The notes below the pieces were generated by a model, which saw only the letters and a program-made list of their open reading frames with translations, made no database searches and was not told the origin of the DNA. Positions 46,112-59,477 of a DNA stretch of 64,000 bases are shown here, piece after piece. The stretch is taken from assembly GCA_039707465.1 (NCBI GenBank), contig CM077644.1, forward strand, positions 188,728,462-188,792,461, in the 5' to 3' direction. The position numbers and the translations under genes were made by a program. How positions within the stretch are numbered: the stretch's first letter is position 1; each line of letters opens with the position of its first letter. The stretch is from Rhabdophis nuchalis (taxonomy: Eukaryota > Chordata > Lepidosauria > Squamata > Natricidae).

Positions 46112-47107
46112 TGTAAATTGAAGACTACCTCTATGTGGAGGGAAGTATGCGATGAGGTACCCCAAGGTTCTGTTTTACACCCAATACTCTTCAACATCTT
46201 CATTTATGATTTGGATGAGGGAATAGATAGGGAACTCATCAAATTTGCTGATGACATCAAGCTTCCAGGAATGGCCAACACTTCAGAAGATCAGCTTAAG
46301 ATACAGAAGGATCTTGACAGACATGAACATTGAGCACTACCTAACAAAATGAAATTCAATGGTGATAAACGTAAGAGTCTACATTTAAGCAAGAAAAACC
46401 AAATGCACAGATATAGTATAGGTGGAACCTGACTCAATAGTAGTAACTGTGAGAGGGATCTTGGAGTCCTAGTGAACAATCACTTAAATATGAGCCAGTA
46501 GTGTGCTGCAGCTGCCAAAAAAGCCAATGCAGTTCTAGGCTGCATTAACAGAGGGATAGAATCAAGATCATGTGAAGTGTTAATACTACTTTATAATACT
46601 TTGGTAAAACCACACTTGAAATAATGCATCCAGTTTTGGTCATTATATTAGAAAAAAGTTGTTGAGACTCCTGAAAGAGTGCAGAGAAGGGCACCAACGA
46701 TATTTAGGGGACTGAAGGCTAAAACACATAAACAATGGTTGCTGGAATTGGGTATATCTAATTTAATGAAAAGGATTAGGGGTGACATGATAGAAATGTT
46801 CCAATATCTAAGGGGCTGCCACAAAGAAGAGTGAGTCAACCAAAATACCTGAAGGCAGGACAGGAGGAAACTGATGAAAACTAATCAAGGAGAAAAGCAA
46901 TCTAGAACCAAGGAGAAATTTCCTGACTGTTGGAACAATTAATCAATGGAACAACTTGCTTCCAGAAGTTGTGAATGGTCCAACACTGGACATTTTTAAG
47001 AGATAGGACAACCATTTGTCTGAAATGGTATAGAATTTCCTGCCTGAGCAGGGGGTTCGACCAGAAGACCGCCAAGGTCCCTTCCAACTCTTGTTATTCT
47101 ATATTCT
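46112..47107 (+). mobile_element. CR1 LINE, 1-kb 3' part, decayed
   Basis: It starts in the reverse transcriptase (VPQGSVLHPILFN, then KFADDIKL at the catalytic box) and runs through the C-terminal region to the CR1 3' end (GTCCCTTCCAACTC, 47078-47091). Stops and small indels break the frame several times. Without the 5' half and with these breaks it is a pseudogene. Confidence 0.88.
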
Positions 47108-47189
47108 GTAGTTTGCAACAGGAGGCCAGTTCCATCACTATCCCCCCTCCCATGGCCTTCCCCACCTTGAGATACCTCATGTGCACTTA

Positions 47190-47333
47190 ATGACCAACAC
47201 ATTTGATTAGTGAATGTGTGGTCAAAAGTAGGGAGTGACTGCGGTCAAGTAACGCGATTCACTCCTACAAATTCTCGGGTTACAAATGTAATTGGCAGGC
47301 TCCATTACATTTGTAGCTCAAAGATTACCTGTA
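47190..47333. mobile_element. Possible partial TIR element (CAGGTAGTCCTC type)
   Basis: The right end AAAGATTACCTGTA and internal TTAATGACC/ATTAGTGAAT wording recall the elements at 25957 and 63223. Only part remains. Confidence 0.35.
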
Positions 47334-49090
47334 CTTTCAATTATATATTTGTTTCGGGAATTCTGAATTAAAGTGCATATTTGGTCCTGTATTTGATCCC
47401 AATAAGCAATTTCCATATGTTTAATTTTAAAACAGTTACAACAAATGTGGCAATATCTGTATGGGATAGAAATTCATAAGGTGGCATGATTTATTTATTT
47501 TTTTGGTTGGTTTTTATGTTTTTGTATAAGTTGATGATACAAAGAGTCAATAGGTCTTCTCAGAAGAATTTTTGAAATCTACCTCAGAATTCAACATGTG
47601 CTGTTTATCACTTATATTATTGTTGGATGTATATTGCATGAGGCATCGTGTTTCGAGAGAATAGTGAGAAACAGTCTAAGCAGTTGTTTTGGTTTCGGAG
47701 AATTACATCATAGAGTTTCTGTCATCACTGATTTCTTTTTTAAAAAATGTTTGAGATTGGTGTTCATTTTACAATTCTCGCTTGGTTGACCTAGGATAGG
47801 AAAGAAGAAGGAAAAGAAGGATTGTTAACCCAATCAGAGTTTTGGCGTTGATCTGGGTTGAAATGTCATGTCACCCATGAACTTTTTCAGCAGCCGATCT
47901 CTTCCCGTGCTCTTTTCTTGCCCCTCAAATCTTCTACATCTATAATAGGATAAACGACAGATGTAAATTTTTTAAACTATTTTTAATATGTTACAAATAT
48001 GTTTTAAATGTGGCATGCTGGGTGGGCAACTCAGAACTTTTATTATTTTTAATTAGCAGCCACTTGAAGAGAGTTGGGTGCATTTAATGTTTTGCTCTTA
48101 GCTACATCATTTGGTGGTTAAGAAACACTCCTCACTGATTGACGGAAACCTTTGTAAAACCACGGATGGTCACTTTCTGCAGAATTATAATCTTGCTGCT
48201 GTACATAATGAGGTCAGTGAAGCAGCAAGCAAGAAAATGTAGAATTCTATAGCATGGATCTGTAAGCACAGCACTGTCTAGGCTATTTAAGTTTAATGAG
48301 GCAGCTACTGTGCTGCTGCATACGCTCGCTGAACAGTCTCAGCATGTATTTCAAAACTAAAATGTAGCTCATAATCCATGTCCATGTGCTGTAGGAGATG
48401 AGACTGTTCTGTTAAGTCTGCATTCTCCTGCACTCCCTTTAGTATTAATGGTACCAGAATGTGTCATTTGTTCTGTTTTATTGGAAATGAGGGTCAGGAT
48501 TGCTGCTTCTTTTCTTCCTTGTCCTCAGAGCATTGGCACTACCACATAGTAATACCTTGGTAGTGCTCAGATTCTCTGGAGAATATCCACTTTCTTGAAG
48601 GCTAAAACAACCACTAAAATAAGTTCTCAAACATCTATTCTTTTCTTTAATATTTTGTAAGCATGCAAACACCTGAGCCATCATTCATGTTATATAGACA
48701 TTCTGAATAATTTTCTTGCCTCCACTAATGTTTATGCAAGGGTGCCCAATAATATGACTGTGGCCCCAGTGATCAAAGGCAGCTAATCCAAGGCTGACCT
48801 CAATCTTTCCATGCTTTGAGATTACACAGATTTTTTTTTAATAAACCCAATAGAATTGATATTTAGGGTGCTGTATCATGGCTTTAAATGTACATTGGGT
48901 ATGTGCCAGTCCCCTTGAGCATTTATATTTGATAATTCAGCCAATTACATCGAGCTAATAAAGTGAAATGACCAAGATGTGATCAGTTCAAATTTCATAG
49001 CTTTTTATTACTTGTCATCAGGAGGCAGAGAAAGGAGAATCGAGAGAAAGAAAGGAGTGAGCAAATCCAAAATTCCTTTTGGATATATGG
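47334..49090. other. Unannotated stretch
   Basis: Nothing recognisable is seen. Confidence 0.45.
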
Positions 49091-49097
49091 TATATAT

Positions 49098-49166
49098 CAG
49101 GGATGTCCAAACTTGGGAACTTTAAGATTTGTGGACTTCAACTCCCAGAATTCCCCAGCCAGCTAT
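49098..49166. mobile_element. Half of a hairpin MITE
   Basis: It starts CAGGGATGTCCAAACTTGGG and continues to the centre of the palindrome (CCCCAGCCAGCTA), where it stops. The right arm is missing. Confidence 0.8.
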
Positions 49167-50430
49167 GCTATGTATATATGGTAGCATGATCAGAACAGAA
49201 GGTGATCAGTGATGAATTGTTAGTCTGCATCTGTGTTTGATCATAGATAGATCATATTTTTAGCAAAGTCCCGTAAAATAAAAGACTCTTTTGTGCGCGC
49301 GCCCACAACCTCATTCAGTTTTCTTTTTTATATTTTGGGAAACAATACAGTAAGATATTACATTGATTTGTGATGGAGGACTCTGAAAACTGTTCCATTT
49401 TATGCTGACTGCCAGTTGTGGCAGGCTGTGACATGTACCATTTTTGAAATAAATGAAATTGTTGAATAATTAAAAAATATAACAATACCCCTGGGTTTTC
49501 TCTTTCACTGTTTGGCAAATAGTAATAAGCACAATTCTTGTCTCACACTTAGCTCTGTTAAGATCTTGGGAAACTCTAACACCCTCACTAATACCTTGAC
49601 TGAGAGTGAGAACAGAATTTTCTTGATAAATTAGTTCTCATATTTACATATTATTCTACTGGGACCATGTTTATGTGTAAAAAGCTAATCCCGTGGACTA
49701 TTGGTTTTCCCCCCTCTCTCCTCACTTTTCACTTGTAACATGTATTATTCCTACTTTGAAGTGGTCAACTGCCTTTCTCTCATTAAACGTTAATTTTGGT
49801 GTTTTGCTCCATTCTTGATGATGTAATGCATTTAGCAATAATGGATGATTCCCTGAGAGAGATTGTGAGTTTCTTGTCCTCTTTCTCGTGAAAGGCATAA
49901 CTTTTTGAGGAGAGGCTTGGATCGAATTAACGGGATCAAAAGCAAAATCTGTTTTGCCCTGTGCAACAAGCAAGAAGTATTTTGTAGTGGTAGACAGGTG
50001 GAGGGGGGAGGAGGAAGGGGAAGCAATGAAAACAGACGTCCCATTTATTATCAAGACACTGATGATTGTGGAGAAACCTAAAGAAACAAACACACACACT
50101 CGCTTCATAGACATGCAATTTCTCAAGCCATATTTCAAAGCTGCCCATCCCCGCCAATAGTAGGAACATGGGTCTTTTTTTTTCCCCCTAAAGAGAGAAA
50201 ATCTCTCATTTTCCTAGAGAATCAATAAGACAGCGTAGTACATCGCGGTGCTCTCTGCATTGTTATCAATCTTTGCTTTTCCCCTTTTGTGCTTTACCCC
50301 CCCCCCCCCAATGCTATAAGAAGAAATGATGCTGTTTTGAGTTCTGTTGAATATTAATGAATAAAGATGCAGGTGGTCTGTACTCAGTCTTTGCAGCCTG
50401 CTCTTCAATAAATGGCTTTCTAATCTTTTT
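49167..50430. other. Unannotated stretch before the MARCHF3 exon
   Basis: No repeat is recognised; a poly-C run lies at 50298-50309. It probably belongs to intron 1. Confidence 0.45.
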
Positions 50431-50436
50431 TCCTAG

Positions 50437-50492
50437 ATGGAAATCCTGTATGAATGTGGAAGCCATTAGCAGAGTAATTGCTGTCTGTTACC
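50437..50492 (+). other. MARCHF3: 5' UTR part of the MARCHF3 first coding exon, with three uORFs
   Basis: A pyrimidine-rich tract and TCCTAG end at 50436, a good acceptor, so the exon probably starts at 50437. The 56-nt leader then has ATGs at 50437 (10 codons, stop TAG at 50467-50469), 50454 (7 codons, stop at 50475-50477) and 50450 (a weak-context frame that runs out of phase through the main start to about 50584). Such AUGs usually lower translation of the main frame. An alternative upstream acceptor cannot be excluded. Confidence 0.6.
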
Positions 50493-50680
50493 ATGACAAC
50501 CAGCCGCTGCAGTCACCTGCCCGAAGTCTTACCAGACTGCACCAGCCCAGCCACTCCTGTGGTAAAGACTGTGGAGGACTGTAGCAGCCTTGTGAATGGA
50601 CAGCCGCAGTATGTCATGCAAGTTTCGGCCAAGGACGGACAGCTGCTATCAACTGTAGTGCGGACTCTTGCCACGCAGAG
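50493..50680 (+). CDS. MARCHF3: MARCHF3, first coding exon (residues 1-62 plus two bases)
   Basis: The protein starts MTTSRCSHLPEVLPDCTSP and ends VVRTLATQ, nearly the same as mammalian MARCHF3 from memory. The start has A at -3 (ACCATGA). The exon ends CAG-AG before a GTACTG donor, in phase 2, and the split serine codon is completed by the T at 55191. This N-terminal cytosolic segment precedes the RING-CH domain. MARCHF3 is a membrane-bound E3 ubiquitin ligase of endosomal compartments, a close relative of MARCHF2. The 5' UTR exon and promoter are not identified in the window. Confidence 0.95.
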
Positions 50681-53600
50681 GTACTGTCAGTCAGTCATAT
50701 CAAACTCAAAGAACATGTCTGGTTGCCCATTCAGCTTTGCTGGAGGAGTAAGGGCAAAGAACGGAGGGGATGTTGGCTGCAAGATCTGAGCCTTTGTAGT
50801 CCTACTTGGGACTTTATTTTTAAGGCTCAGCTAAGCACAGTCTGTTTTTATCCTGGTTAGATTAGAGGCTACTGTTCTGCCCGCTCCTGTTTCTGTAACT
50901 CTGAGCAGGCTCCACGCACAACTTGCGCTCTTAGAGCGTTCCTCTTTTGAATTCAGAATGAATTTTGTAAGCTGGCAATAACTTCGTGACTATCTCTAAT
51001 GCATAAACTTGCTTGTTCTCGTTCGGTGCAGGAAAAGGTGGGGAAATAGCTGGGAGAGGCGGGTTGTAAAGTGAATAAGATGCAATAAATCCTTCCGATT
51101 TGGAAAAGAAAACTTTAGAAGTGACATCCTGCTGACTTGTGCATGCTGCTCATTGCAAACTGTGTGCCTCTGTATGAATGATTGACAGAAGGAGATTCTT
51201 TAGGTCATCTCTCATCCAGCTTCGGAGTGTTATGGAGCTTCTTCTTTCCCCCCCCCCCCCCCTCTTCTATGTCTGCCTTATATTTCTACAGCCAGGGAGC
51301 CTCTTAAATCTTTGGCACAATAATCACTGGCTACAATGTTTTTTCTCAAATGTGCTTCAGGAATAGGTCTGACAGCTGGAAGTCATATTACTATTAATTT
51401 ATGGGAGTATGCATGTTGGCTGGGACTGATGGGCATTGTAATGCAGTACATCTGAAAGATTCCAGATTGGAATATTTATTTTCCCTTAATATTATTGAGT
51501 TATTCATGGATATTTATTCTTTAAGTTAACTTTACCCGCTCACAAACAATAATTGTTAAATGCACCATGGCATGTATATTGCCTGTTACACATTTAGCCA
51601 AATCCACCAGAATTGCAACAAACCATATTGGATTGTTAGAAAAAAGGTATTCCTTTTCCTAACTCAGCACAGGTGTGTGTGTGTGTGTGTGTGTGTGTCC
51701 ATATATGTGATGTGAACTGTGTTAATATATAACATTTTGATGTGCCTTTTCTTTACAAAACAGATTATTGGAAGTTTCTATAGAAAGTTTAAATTTCTTA
51801 TATAAAAAGCTAAAATTTCAATTGCAGATCACCATGATAGATCTGTCTTAGAATAAACACCTTTTCTAACAGTAAATTTCTGAAATTTGTGCATTTGTTT
51901 TTGTGTTGGTTTCTCCTTTTTCTTAAGAGCAGCACACGAAGGATTCTGTTCTGTCTTGCTAGAACTACTCTGTGAGATATGTTAGGGCTGAGAGGTTTAA
52001 AGGAAGGACACTCTGATACATAGTTGAGAGGGATATTAACCTTCAAGTCCCAATGCTGCAACTAGAATACCAACTTGCTCTCTTCCTGATATTTTGGATA
52101 ATGCTATGTCTGGATTCCCACATTAGGGAAAGCAATTCTGTATGATACTGACTAAAAATGGAAGTATTGAGATAGGCAGTAGCAAATTGTAAATATTAAT
52201 TTGAATAATTTTGAGATAATGAATAAACAAGTCATTGAACAAGCCTACGATCATGTTTAAGGAAAGAATAAATAGGATTTAAGCAGAAATATCCCCATTT
52301 GATTGCCTTGCTATAAGGAGGGTCAAATAAAATATATTATGCTTCAGTTATTTCATAAGGGAAGCAAATAGAACACCACAGGCCAGTCCTCACTTATAAA
52401 TTACTGGTGTTCAATCAAATCAATTTTAATAATTTAACTTGGAAGAAAGATTTTTAAACTTAAATAAATAGGCTAAGGAATAAAGTCCCAAGTTTCTTTT
52501 CCTGAAGAAGAATTTGAAGAACTGTTGCAGGTGATAATGGGTCTTAGTTTTATTCTTCGTAAGTTAATGTTGTGTGTGCTTTGTGCAACAAATCCCCTAC
52601 AGCTATCTTCTTCAGTTTTATTTTCTTTTGGAGATCTTACAAGATCTCCAAGGACCTAAGGACCTGGAAAAACAGCCTATCACATCATACATGAAAACAG
52701 TGAAGAATCCTAAGAGTGGTAACTGTTCTGATGGCTTTCCACAAAGTATACTTTGGGCTCCTTCAAAAATAAGGGCAGAACACTGTTTCCTTTAAACGCA
52801 GGAACTGTCACCCAAGAGAGAGTAGTACATCTCTCTGAAGAAACTTACTCAGCATTCCTTACTCAGCTAGCAACAGAAGCAAGGCTTTTGTAAAAGTCAC
52901 TTTTACAAACAAAAGTGAAATAATGAGACAATCAGCTAATACAGAATCTTGCAAGGGAGCCTGCTATTTATAGCAGCCCCAAGGTTTAAAATCTCACCTG
53001 TCCTTATGTAGTAGCAGACTTTGTGCTGCTCATTTCTCACTTTTGAATGTGAAGGGCGCCTGCACCAAATCTTTGGTCTCAGCTTTTTGCTTCTGGTTGG
53101 CAGCTTTGCGCCTCCTATCTAGTTCTCTCTTCGTTATCCCCAAGTTCTAGAGAGGATACTCTTGTCTCCGCAAAAACATTGCTCCAATTCTCAAAGGGAA
53201 ACTGGTGCCACGTGGAAAAAGAGATAACTCATGTAGATTGAAAAAAGAGATAGGAGATACAGTCGTTGAGCCAGCACATTGTGATGAGTGTAGTGTGAAA
53301 CTAACATGAGGAGAAAGTAGGCTGACTATGTAGAGCAGCAAATTAAACCTAACATCCATAGGACTTCTGCCTAGAGCAGGCACATGGTCACTCTGCATGT
53401 GATAACCTGAAGAAGCAGTAAAGCTGCATGTACATCAGAGAGGATATTTAATACTATTTCAAGGGAGCCAGAATTAGATTTTACTTGAAATGTTTGTTTT
53501 GGATATTTCTGGTAATTTTAATAGATTTTTCTTAAATACAACCAATTGCAATGGATGAAGAAATGAAAACATAGATTGAAAATACTTCATCCGTTCAAGC

Positions 53601-55190
53601 AAACAAATTTTGAGCATGCATATAAATATGCTCTAGATATACACCAGAGAGAGAAGGAAAAAGACTGAAAAATAAGTGTGAGAATGAACAGCTACAGCTA
53701 ATCAATTAACTATTACGCTTAAAATCAGAAGCTGGTTTCCAAGAAAAAACTGTGTGAAAGACTGCAATAGGAGCTGCAATATAGAAGAAAAGAGCTTCAT
53801 TCTCAAGACATCTTTACATAGGATTGTCTGTTGTAGAAAGTGATCCATTCAATTTAAGCAATTTCATCCCTAAGAGATTCGCCTGTCACAAACAGTTTTG
53901 GTTTTCTTACATTTCTAATGGGGCTGTGTAATTAATAGCAGTACAATAAAAAGGTAAGTTCCCCTTGCACATCTGTGTTAGTCATTCCCGACTCTAGGGG
54001 GCAGTGCTCATCTCCGTTTCAAAGCTGAAGAGCCAGCACTATCCAAAGATGTTTACGTGGTCATGTGGCCAGCATGACTAAACACAAAGGTGCATGGAAC
54101 GCTGTTACCTTCCCACCAAAGGTGGTTCCTATTTTTCTACTTGCATTTTTACATGCTTTCAAACTGCTAGTTTGGCAGAAACTGGGACAAGTAACAGGAG
54201 CTCACTCCGTTACATGGCAGGAGGGATTCGAACCACTCGAACTGCCAACCTTTCTCGTCAACAAGCTCAGCGTCTTAGCCACTGAGCCACTGCGTCCAAT
54301 AAACAACTGCTATATCCGAAGTTGGCTCATTCCAAATGTTAACAATTTTAGTTTAATAAAGTAGATCATTGAATGTTTTATATGTCAAGCTTTCTTTGTT
54401 ATGTTGGATTTCTGGGGGGGGGGGGGGGTCATGTGCCATAATAAAGTTTGAAACAGAGTTTTTGCACTCTTCACCTTCATTTCTCCTTGTATCTTAATAT
54501 AATACTTCTGGAATTTGTTAAAACAGTTTCCCATAACATTTCGTTCAAGAAAGTCTGGTTTAAGCTCTGAATGCAAACTAAAGTTACAAATCATGATACT
54601 GTATATAATCCACAGGAAATAGCAGACATGAATTGTAAAGAAGCTACAAAAGAGAAAAAAATGTAGAGAATACTGAAAACTTAGAATGGGGGATGGGGAA
54701 CTGGGACAAAGTAGAACTTTTGGTAGACTGATGAAAGACGTTTTCTCAGTTGTACCAATTTTGGCTAGATTCCAAGGTGCTGTTATTGTCATTGGAAAGA
54801 AGACATTGGCACAAATGTGTTAGAGAATCAAGGAACATCGCTCTCCTCACTCTTTCCTCCCCTCCCTCTCTCACACCACAATATACTGCATGCATGGTGA
54901 CTCATTTGGGAGCAGTAATGAATGTTGCCCAGATCACATTAACTAATAAAGTGTAAGGATTGCTTCTTTATATGACTTGATTGAGTGTTCATAAAGAATG
55001 GGGCTGCCTTGTTAATTCATCTACTATGGTAAGATTACATTGTAGGTAGGTGGAAAGAGATTATGCACAGCATTGAATTAGGCTCTTAGGTTCAACTGTA
55101 CACAGTACAATTAACCTTGAAATAACCAAATAACCTTGATGTTCCTTCAATGTATGACTTCTGCACCAACTTAATCCTCCTTTTTTGCAG
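50681..55190 (+). other. MARCHF3: MARCHF3 intron between first coding and RING-CH exons
   Basis: It starts GTACTG and ends CTTTTTTGCAG. It contains poly-C at 51249-51261, a (GT)n run at 51673-51698, a SINE (53951-54296) and a G run at 54414-54428. The rest shows nothing I recognise. Confidence 0.85.
53951..54296 (-). mobile_element. Sauria-type SINE in the MARCHF3 intron
   Basis: Minus-strand tRNA-like head (complement of CTTAGCCACTGAGCCACTGC) with a BovB-like tail (CGACTCTAGGGGGCAGTGC on the plus strand). A 7-bp duplication, CAATAAA, lies at 53944-53950 and 54297-54303. It is antisense to MARCHF3. Confidence 0.85.
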
Positions 55191-55395
55191 TCCTTTCAAT
55201 GACCGACCAATGTGCAGGATTTGCCACGAAGGCAGCAGTCAAGAAGACCTGCTTTCTCCTTGTGAATGTACTGGAACCTTGGGGACTATTCATCGTAGCT
55301 GCCTGGAACACTGGCTCTCATCTTCAAATACCAATTACTGTGAACTTTGCCACTTCAAATTTACAGTAGAGCGCAAACCAAGGCCATTGGTCGAG
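55191..55395 (+). CDS. MARCHF3: MARCHF3, RING-CH exon (residues 63-131)
   Basis: After the TTTTTTGCAG acceptor the frame reads [17 protein letters not shown] and ends RKPRPLVE before a GTCAGT donor, in phase 0. All eight RING-CH zinc ligands are present: C71, C74, C87, C89, H97, C100, C113, C116, with the typical CxC-x7-H-x2-C centre. W104 follows H103 as usual in the fold that binds the E2 enzyme. The transmembrane segments and C-terminus are encoded by later exons outside the window. MARCHF2 is the nearest alternative, but the first coding exon favours MARCHF3. Confidence 0.96.
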
Positions 55396-56207
55396 GTCAG
55401 TAATTGAGAGAAGCTTTTAATTATGGATGTTTTTATACTGTACAGCAAGCAAAGGAAAATCTGTAATCTGGAAAGTTTAGGGTCAAAGAGGAGGAGCAGA
55501 AGGACAGTAAGAAGAGATTTATTTATTATTAATCAAATTTACACACTGCCCACCTCACTGTCTAAATGACTCAGAGTACAAGTAAAAAATTGAATTATAT
55601 AAAAATACGAGTAAAATTCAGTTATGAATCCTTTCAGTTTTTAGCTAAGCTATGAGTGATTAAAGTGATGCCTTGGGTTTTATGTACCTTTATTTAACTA
55701 TAGCAGAAAACATTTAGGATACATGTAATATTCTTTGATTTAGTGTTTTGAAATGAAATACATTTATACCATATTAAGAGAAATATTTTTGTGTATTATA
55801 AATACATGCTAAGAAATCATTTTTAAAATCCACTGAACTGACAGGTGATGGGGTTTCTTTTTTACATTTTAAATATTTTTGTTGCATCTCTTAGTTGCCA
55901 AAGAGTGTCATATAAGCCAGTTGTTTTATTCTATTTGCTCATTCTCGCTGCAGTAATTTAAATAAGTGATTTAAATAAATTGAGCTGTATATAAATTGAC
56001 AATATACTCACTTGACTGCTGCACTAAAAGCTTTTTGTTTTCTTTTGAAAGACAGTATATTACAGGTCACTTTAAAATCAACATGAAGCAGTGAATTGTG
56101 AGAATTCTGAATAATATATTATTTTTCCACAAGTTATGAAAAATTAGTTGTGAAGCTGACAAGATAAAGCTATGTATTTTATTTTGTTTCAACCAATACT
56201 ATCCCAC
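55396..56207. other. Start of MARCHF3 intron 3, with a LINE tail
   Basis: About 55506-55625 looks like an antisense CR1/L2-type 3' tail (TTTACACACTGCCCACCTCA). Nothing else is recognised. Confidence 0.4.
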
Positions 56208-56880
56208 TGTTCAGAATCATAGAACTGAAGGGACTTTAGAAGTCTCTAGGTCAACTTTTCATTCAGTGCAGGAGCCATCAGATCATCTCTGACATCCGCC
56301 ATCTGTTTCAGGGCTTAGTGAAGGAGAACTCACTGCCTCATATGGCAGCCCGTTCCCCGGCTGATAGATCATTCATTCAGAAAGGTCCCCCTGATGCCTA
56401 ACCTGAATTTCCTTCTTTATATTTTAACTGATAGGGGCAAAAGAGGATGTTCACTCCAGTGTGACAGCCCTTCAGATGTTTGAAAATTGCTATTATAAAC
56501 ATATCTAGATTTTTTTAAACTGCTCTTCATGATTCTTTGCTGTTGTGATTCCCCTCCAAATTTGTTCCATTTTGTCCATTTTTTTAAAACTCTGGTGCCC
56601 ACATCCATACGCAGCATTTCAAGTAGATTCGGACCAGGGCAGAGTAGAGTGGAACAATTACATCCTGTGGCATAGTTACCTCCTGGACTCTTTACTTCTG
56701 TTATTATATCCTAATATAGCATTTGCATTTTTAAAAATTAAATTACACTGCTCACTCACATTTAATTTCTGGTTGACCAGGATAGCCAGATGTATTTCTG
56801 CCAGGCAAGTGTCTATCCATCCTATTTCTGCCCTACATTTTTGTTATCTATATGCAGATCTTTATATGTCTAACTGTTAT
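56208..56880 (-). mobile_element. Old CR1-type LINE fragment
   Basis: The plus strand starts AGAATCATAGAACTGAAGGG and contains ACTGCCTCATATGGCAGCCC, the complement of an old CR1 3' region. It is well diverged with no frame. Similar wording up to about 57340 may belong to the same insertion. Confidence 0.6.
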
Positions 56881-58885
56881 AGTCACTCAATACTTATCAT
56901 CTGAAGGGATGCTATTAATGAGAATTCCTTAGGTTCAATCATGCAGGTAATTACGAATTCATCTAACTAATATCATCTACTTCATGTTTTACTCATTGAT
57001 GAATAGCTGATGAAGGTTCTATTGAGGTCCAAGTATACTATTTGTGGCCTTCCTGTGAATTATTAAATTAGAAACTCTACTGAAGGTGGTTATATTAGTC
57101 AGACACTGGTTTCGATAAACTGTATTGACTCCTGTTTAATTGTATCATGCCAATTCAAGCTCTCACAAACAGATTGCTTGATAATCTGTTTAAGGACTCT
57201 GCTCAGTGTAGACATGAAGTTTTCAAAGGTTATTGAGAACAGTTCTACAATCCTGCTAATTATTTAACTATCCCAGGATATAATCCATATGGCTCTGGAG
57301 ACAAATTCATTTACATTAGGTAGTTCTTTATTATTCTGTCCTTCTATGTTCAAAGCTGTAGTGTAGCTCCTTGTTCCCCCAGTAGCATAAAAATTGCTAC
57401 CTACAGCTCCATTTTCCTTCTCAAAGAAGGTGGCTATAAAATGGGATTTAGGAAGTCCTGCTTCTCACCATCATCCACACATTTCACCACTTTCTCTTAT
57501 CAATGGACCTCCATTTTCTAATATAACCAAAGAATGCTCTATTTGTTAGTTTTGGTATCTCTTTCAAGCCTCAGTTCAGTCTGTTACCTTTTGTGACAGA
57601 ATTTCTATAATTTCTGAAGACCATCTTCTATTTGTCTATGCTGCTCTTCCATTTCCTATTAATGTACTTTCAGAGCTGTATGCCAGTTATGAGTATCATC
57701 CCAACAAGTTTAAATGATGCTTATCTCATTGCATTTGTCTCCCTGAATTAAGAACATTGGTTTTTCCTTTTTATTCCCATATTTTTTTTAATTGATGCTA
57801 AAATATAGGAGGTTTTGAGTACCACCTACTGGTACTCAAAACCAAAATTTTTGGTTTCTTAGACTCTGCAGTCTTGTCCTAAGAAGCTCTGAGACTCCAT
57901 TCCAGCATCCTGCTTTTTGTGTTCTGCTTTCTTGACCCTGTCCTTAGGTAGATATTCAGTTCAAGACTTTTGTCACTCCAGTCCGCTGTTGTTTTTGTTT
58001 AATGCCTTCCTGATTAGAGTGTCCAAAACATTTCCCAGTTTTTATAAGTTGTCCATTAATTTCCAGAAGCCCTCCATGAGGGTTTCACAAGCCACTGTCA
58101 TAGAATCCAACCTTTCTGTTTGTGTAGCCATTTGTTGACTTCTAGAATCCTGTTTTCTTGCCCCATCACCCTGGATAATTGAAACTGAGCAATGAAAAGA
58201 AACTGATGGATGAAAACACTGCCGATACTCCAATTTCCTTAACCTTCCTTTCCAAATCCTTACAGTGTGCAAAAATTATTTCAACTTTTTCTTGCCTCTG
58301 TCATTGATACAGAATCAAGGGAAAAGAGCTGATATTGATAGGGTTAGTCTTAGTCTTCATTGTATTTCATATGGGCACATAAAAGACTATACATACAACA
58401 TTTATTTAATTAAATTAGGTTTATGTGGTCACCTATCACATCACCACATAGCTGGCTCAGCTTATCTTGGGAGGAAATCAATGACCACCTCAAAATGCCT
58501 CTTTCTTTCAGGTTGACTCTTTTCGATTCATAGAGGTTCATGTGTGCTCTATAGTATTCTGGTATGTTTTCTCAGGTGATTGTCCATTGTACTCCAGAGA
58601 GAGACAGAGTAGTACCCATTCCAAGTTCCACTGGTGTAAAATGAATCCTGATTTTCTTTCTCCCTTGTCAGAAATGATTAAGGGGTCTTAAGGCTTAAAA
58701 TCTAGAAGAAATGACACTTACATAAAAGGAATAGATAGGAAGGAGGAAAAACAATTCAGGCATTTGAAAGATACTGAGTTTCCAGCTTCCAATAATGGAA
58801 ACACCTTCTGAAAGGTATAGTATCTACTGGGCCAATACTGACTTTATCCTGTACAATGAGGCCTCAGTTTTCTAAACTTTACTTA
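56881..58885. other. Unannotated, possibly more old LINE
   Basis: 56950-57340 may continue the old CR1-type element. A short inverted repeat, GGTTTTGAGTACCACCTACT with GGTACTCAAAACC, lies at 57811-57843. No gene is seen. Confidence 0.35.
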
Positions 58886-58892
58886 GAAGACT

Positions 58893-59260
58893 GCAGATAG
58901 TCCTCACTTAGCAACCACACTTGAACTCAGAATTTTGGTCATCAGTCATTGAGGTCATTTTGCCAGTCACATATGACCTGACTAGATCTTTCCACTGTTT
59001 TTATGACAGTTGCAAAGCAAGTCACCACAATTAAGCATTTGGTCATTAAGCAAATTCATTCTTTTTAGTGGGTGCTTTTTTTTACCAGAAACCAGCAAAA
59101 ATGGCAGAAATTGCAGTCACATGACCACATGACACTATAATCATAAATGCAAGTTGGTTATCAAGCATTGAAAGTCAATGGGAGTGGGGTAGCAGCCATA
59201 ATTTTGTAGATAGGTGATAATTAACTTTGGGGGAGATCCATCATAACTTTGAAAGGGCTA
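58893..59260. mobile_element. Possible TIR element (AGTCCTCACTTAGC type)
   Basis: The left end GATAGTCCTCACTTAGCAAC and internal GGTCATTAAGCAAATT resemble the families at 25957 and 63223. The right end is eroded. Confidence 0.4.
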
Positions 59261-59341
59261 TCCTTTCATGACAAGTATGATTCAAAGGGAAGTCTGTGTG
59301 TTTTCACCATTTCATGAGTAGATTAATATAATGCTCTAAGC

Positions 59342-59477
59342 CAGGGGTTCCCAAACTTGGCAACTTTAAGACTTGTGGACTTCAACTCCCAGAATTCTCC
59401 AGCCAGCTATAGCTGGCTGGAGAATTCTGGGAGTTGAAGTCCACAAGTCTTAAAGTTGCCAAGTTTGGGAACCTCTG
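59342..59477. mobile_element. Hairpin MITE
   Basis: CAGGGGTTCCCAAACTTGGC pairs with the right end. A perfect 8-bp duplication, CTCTAAGC, lies at 59334-59341 and 59478-59485. Confidence 0.92.
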
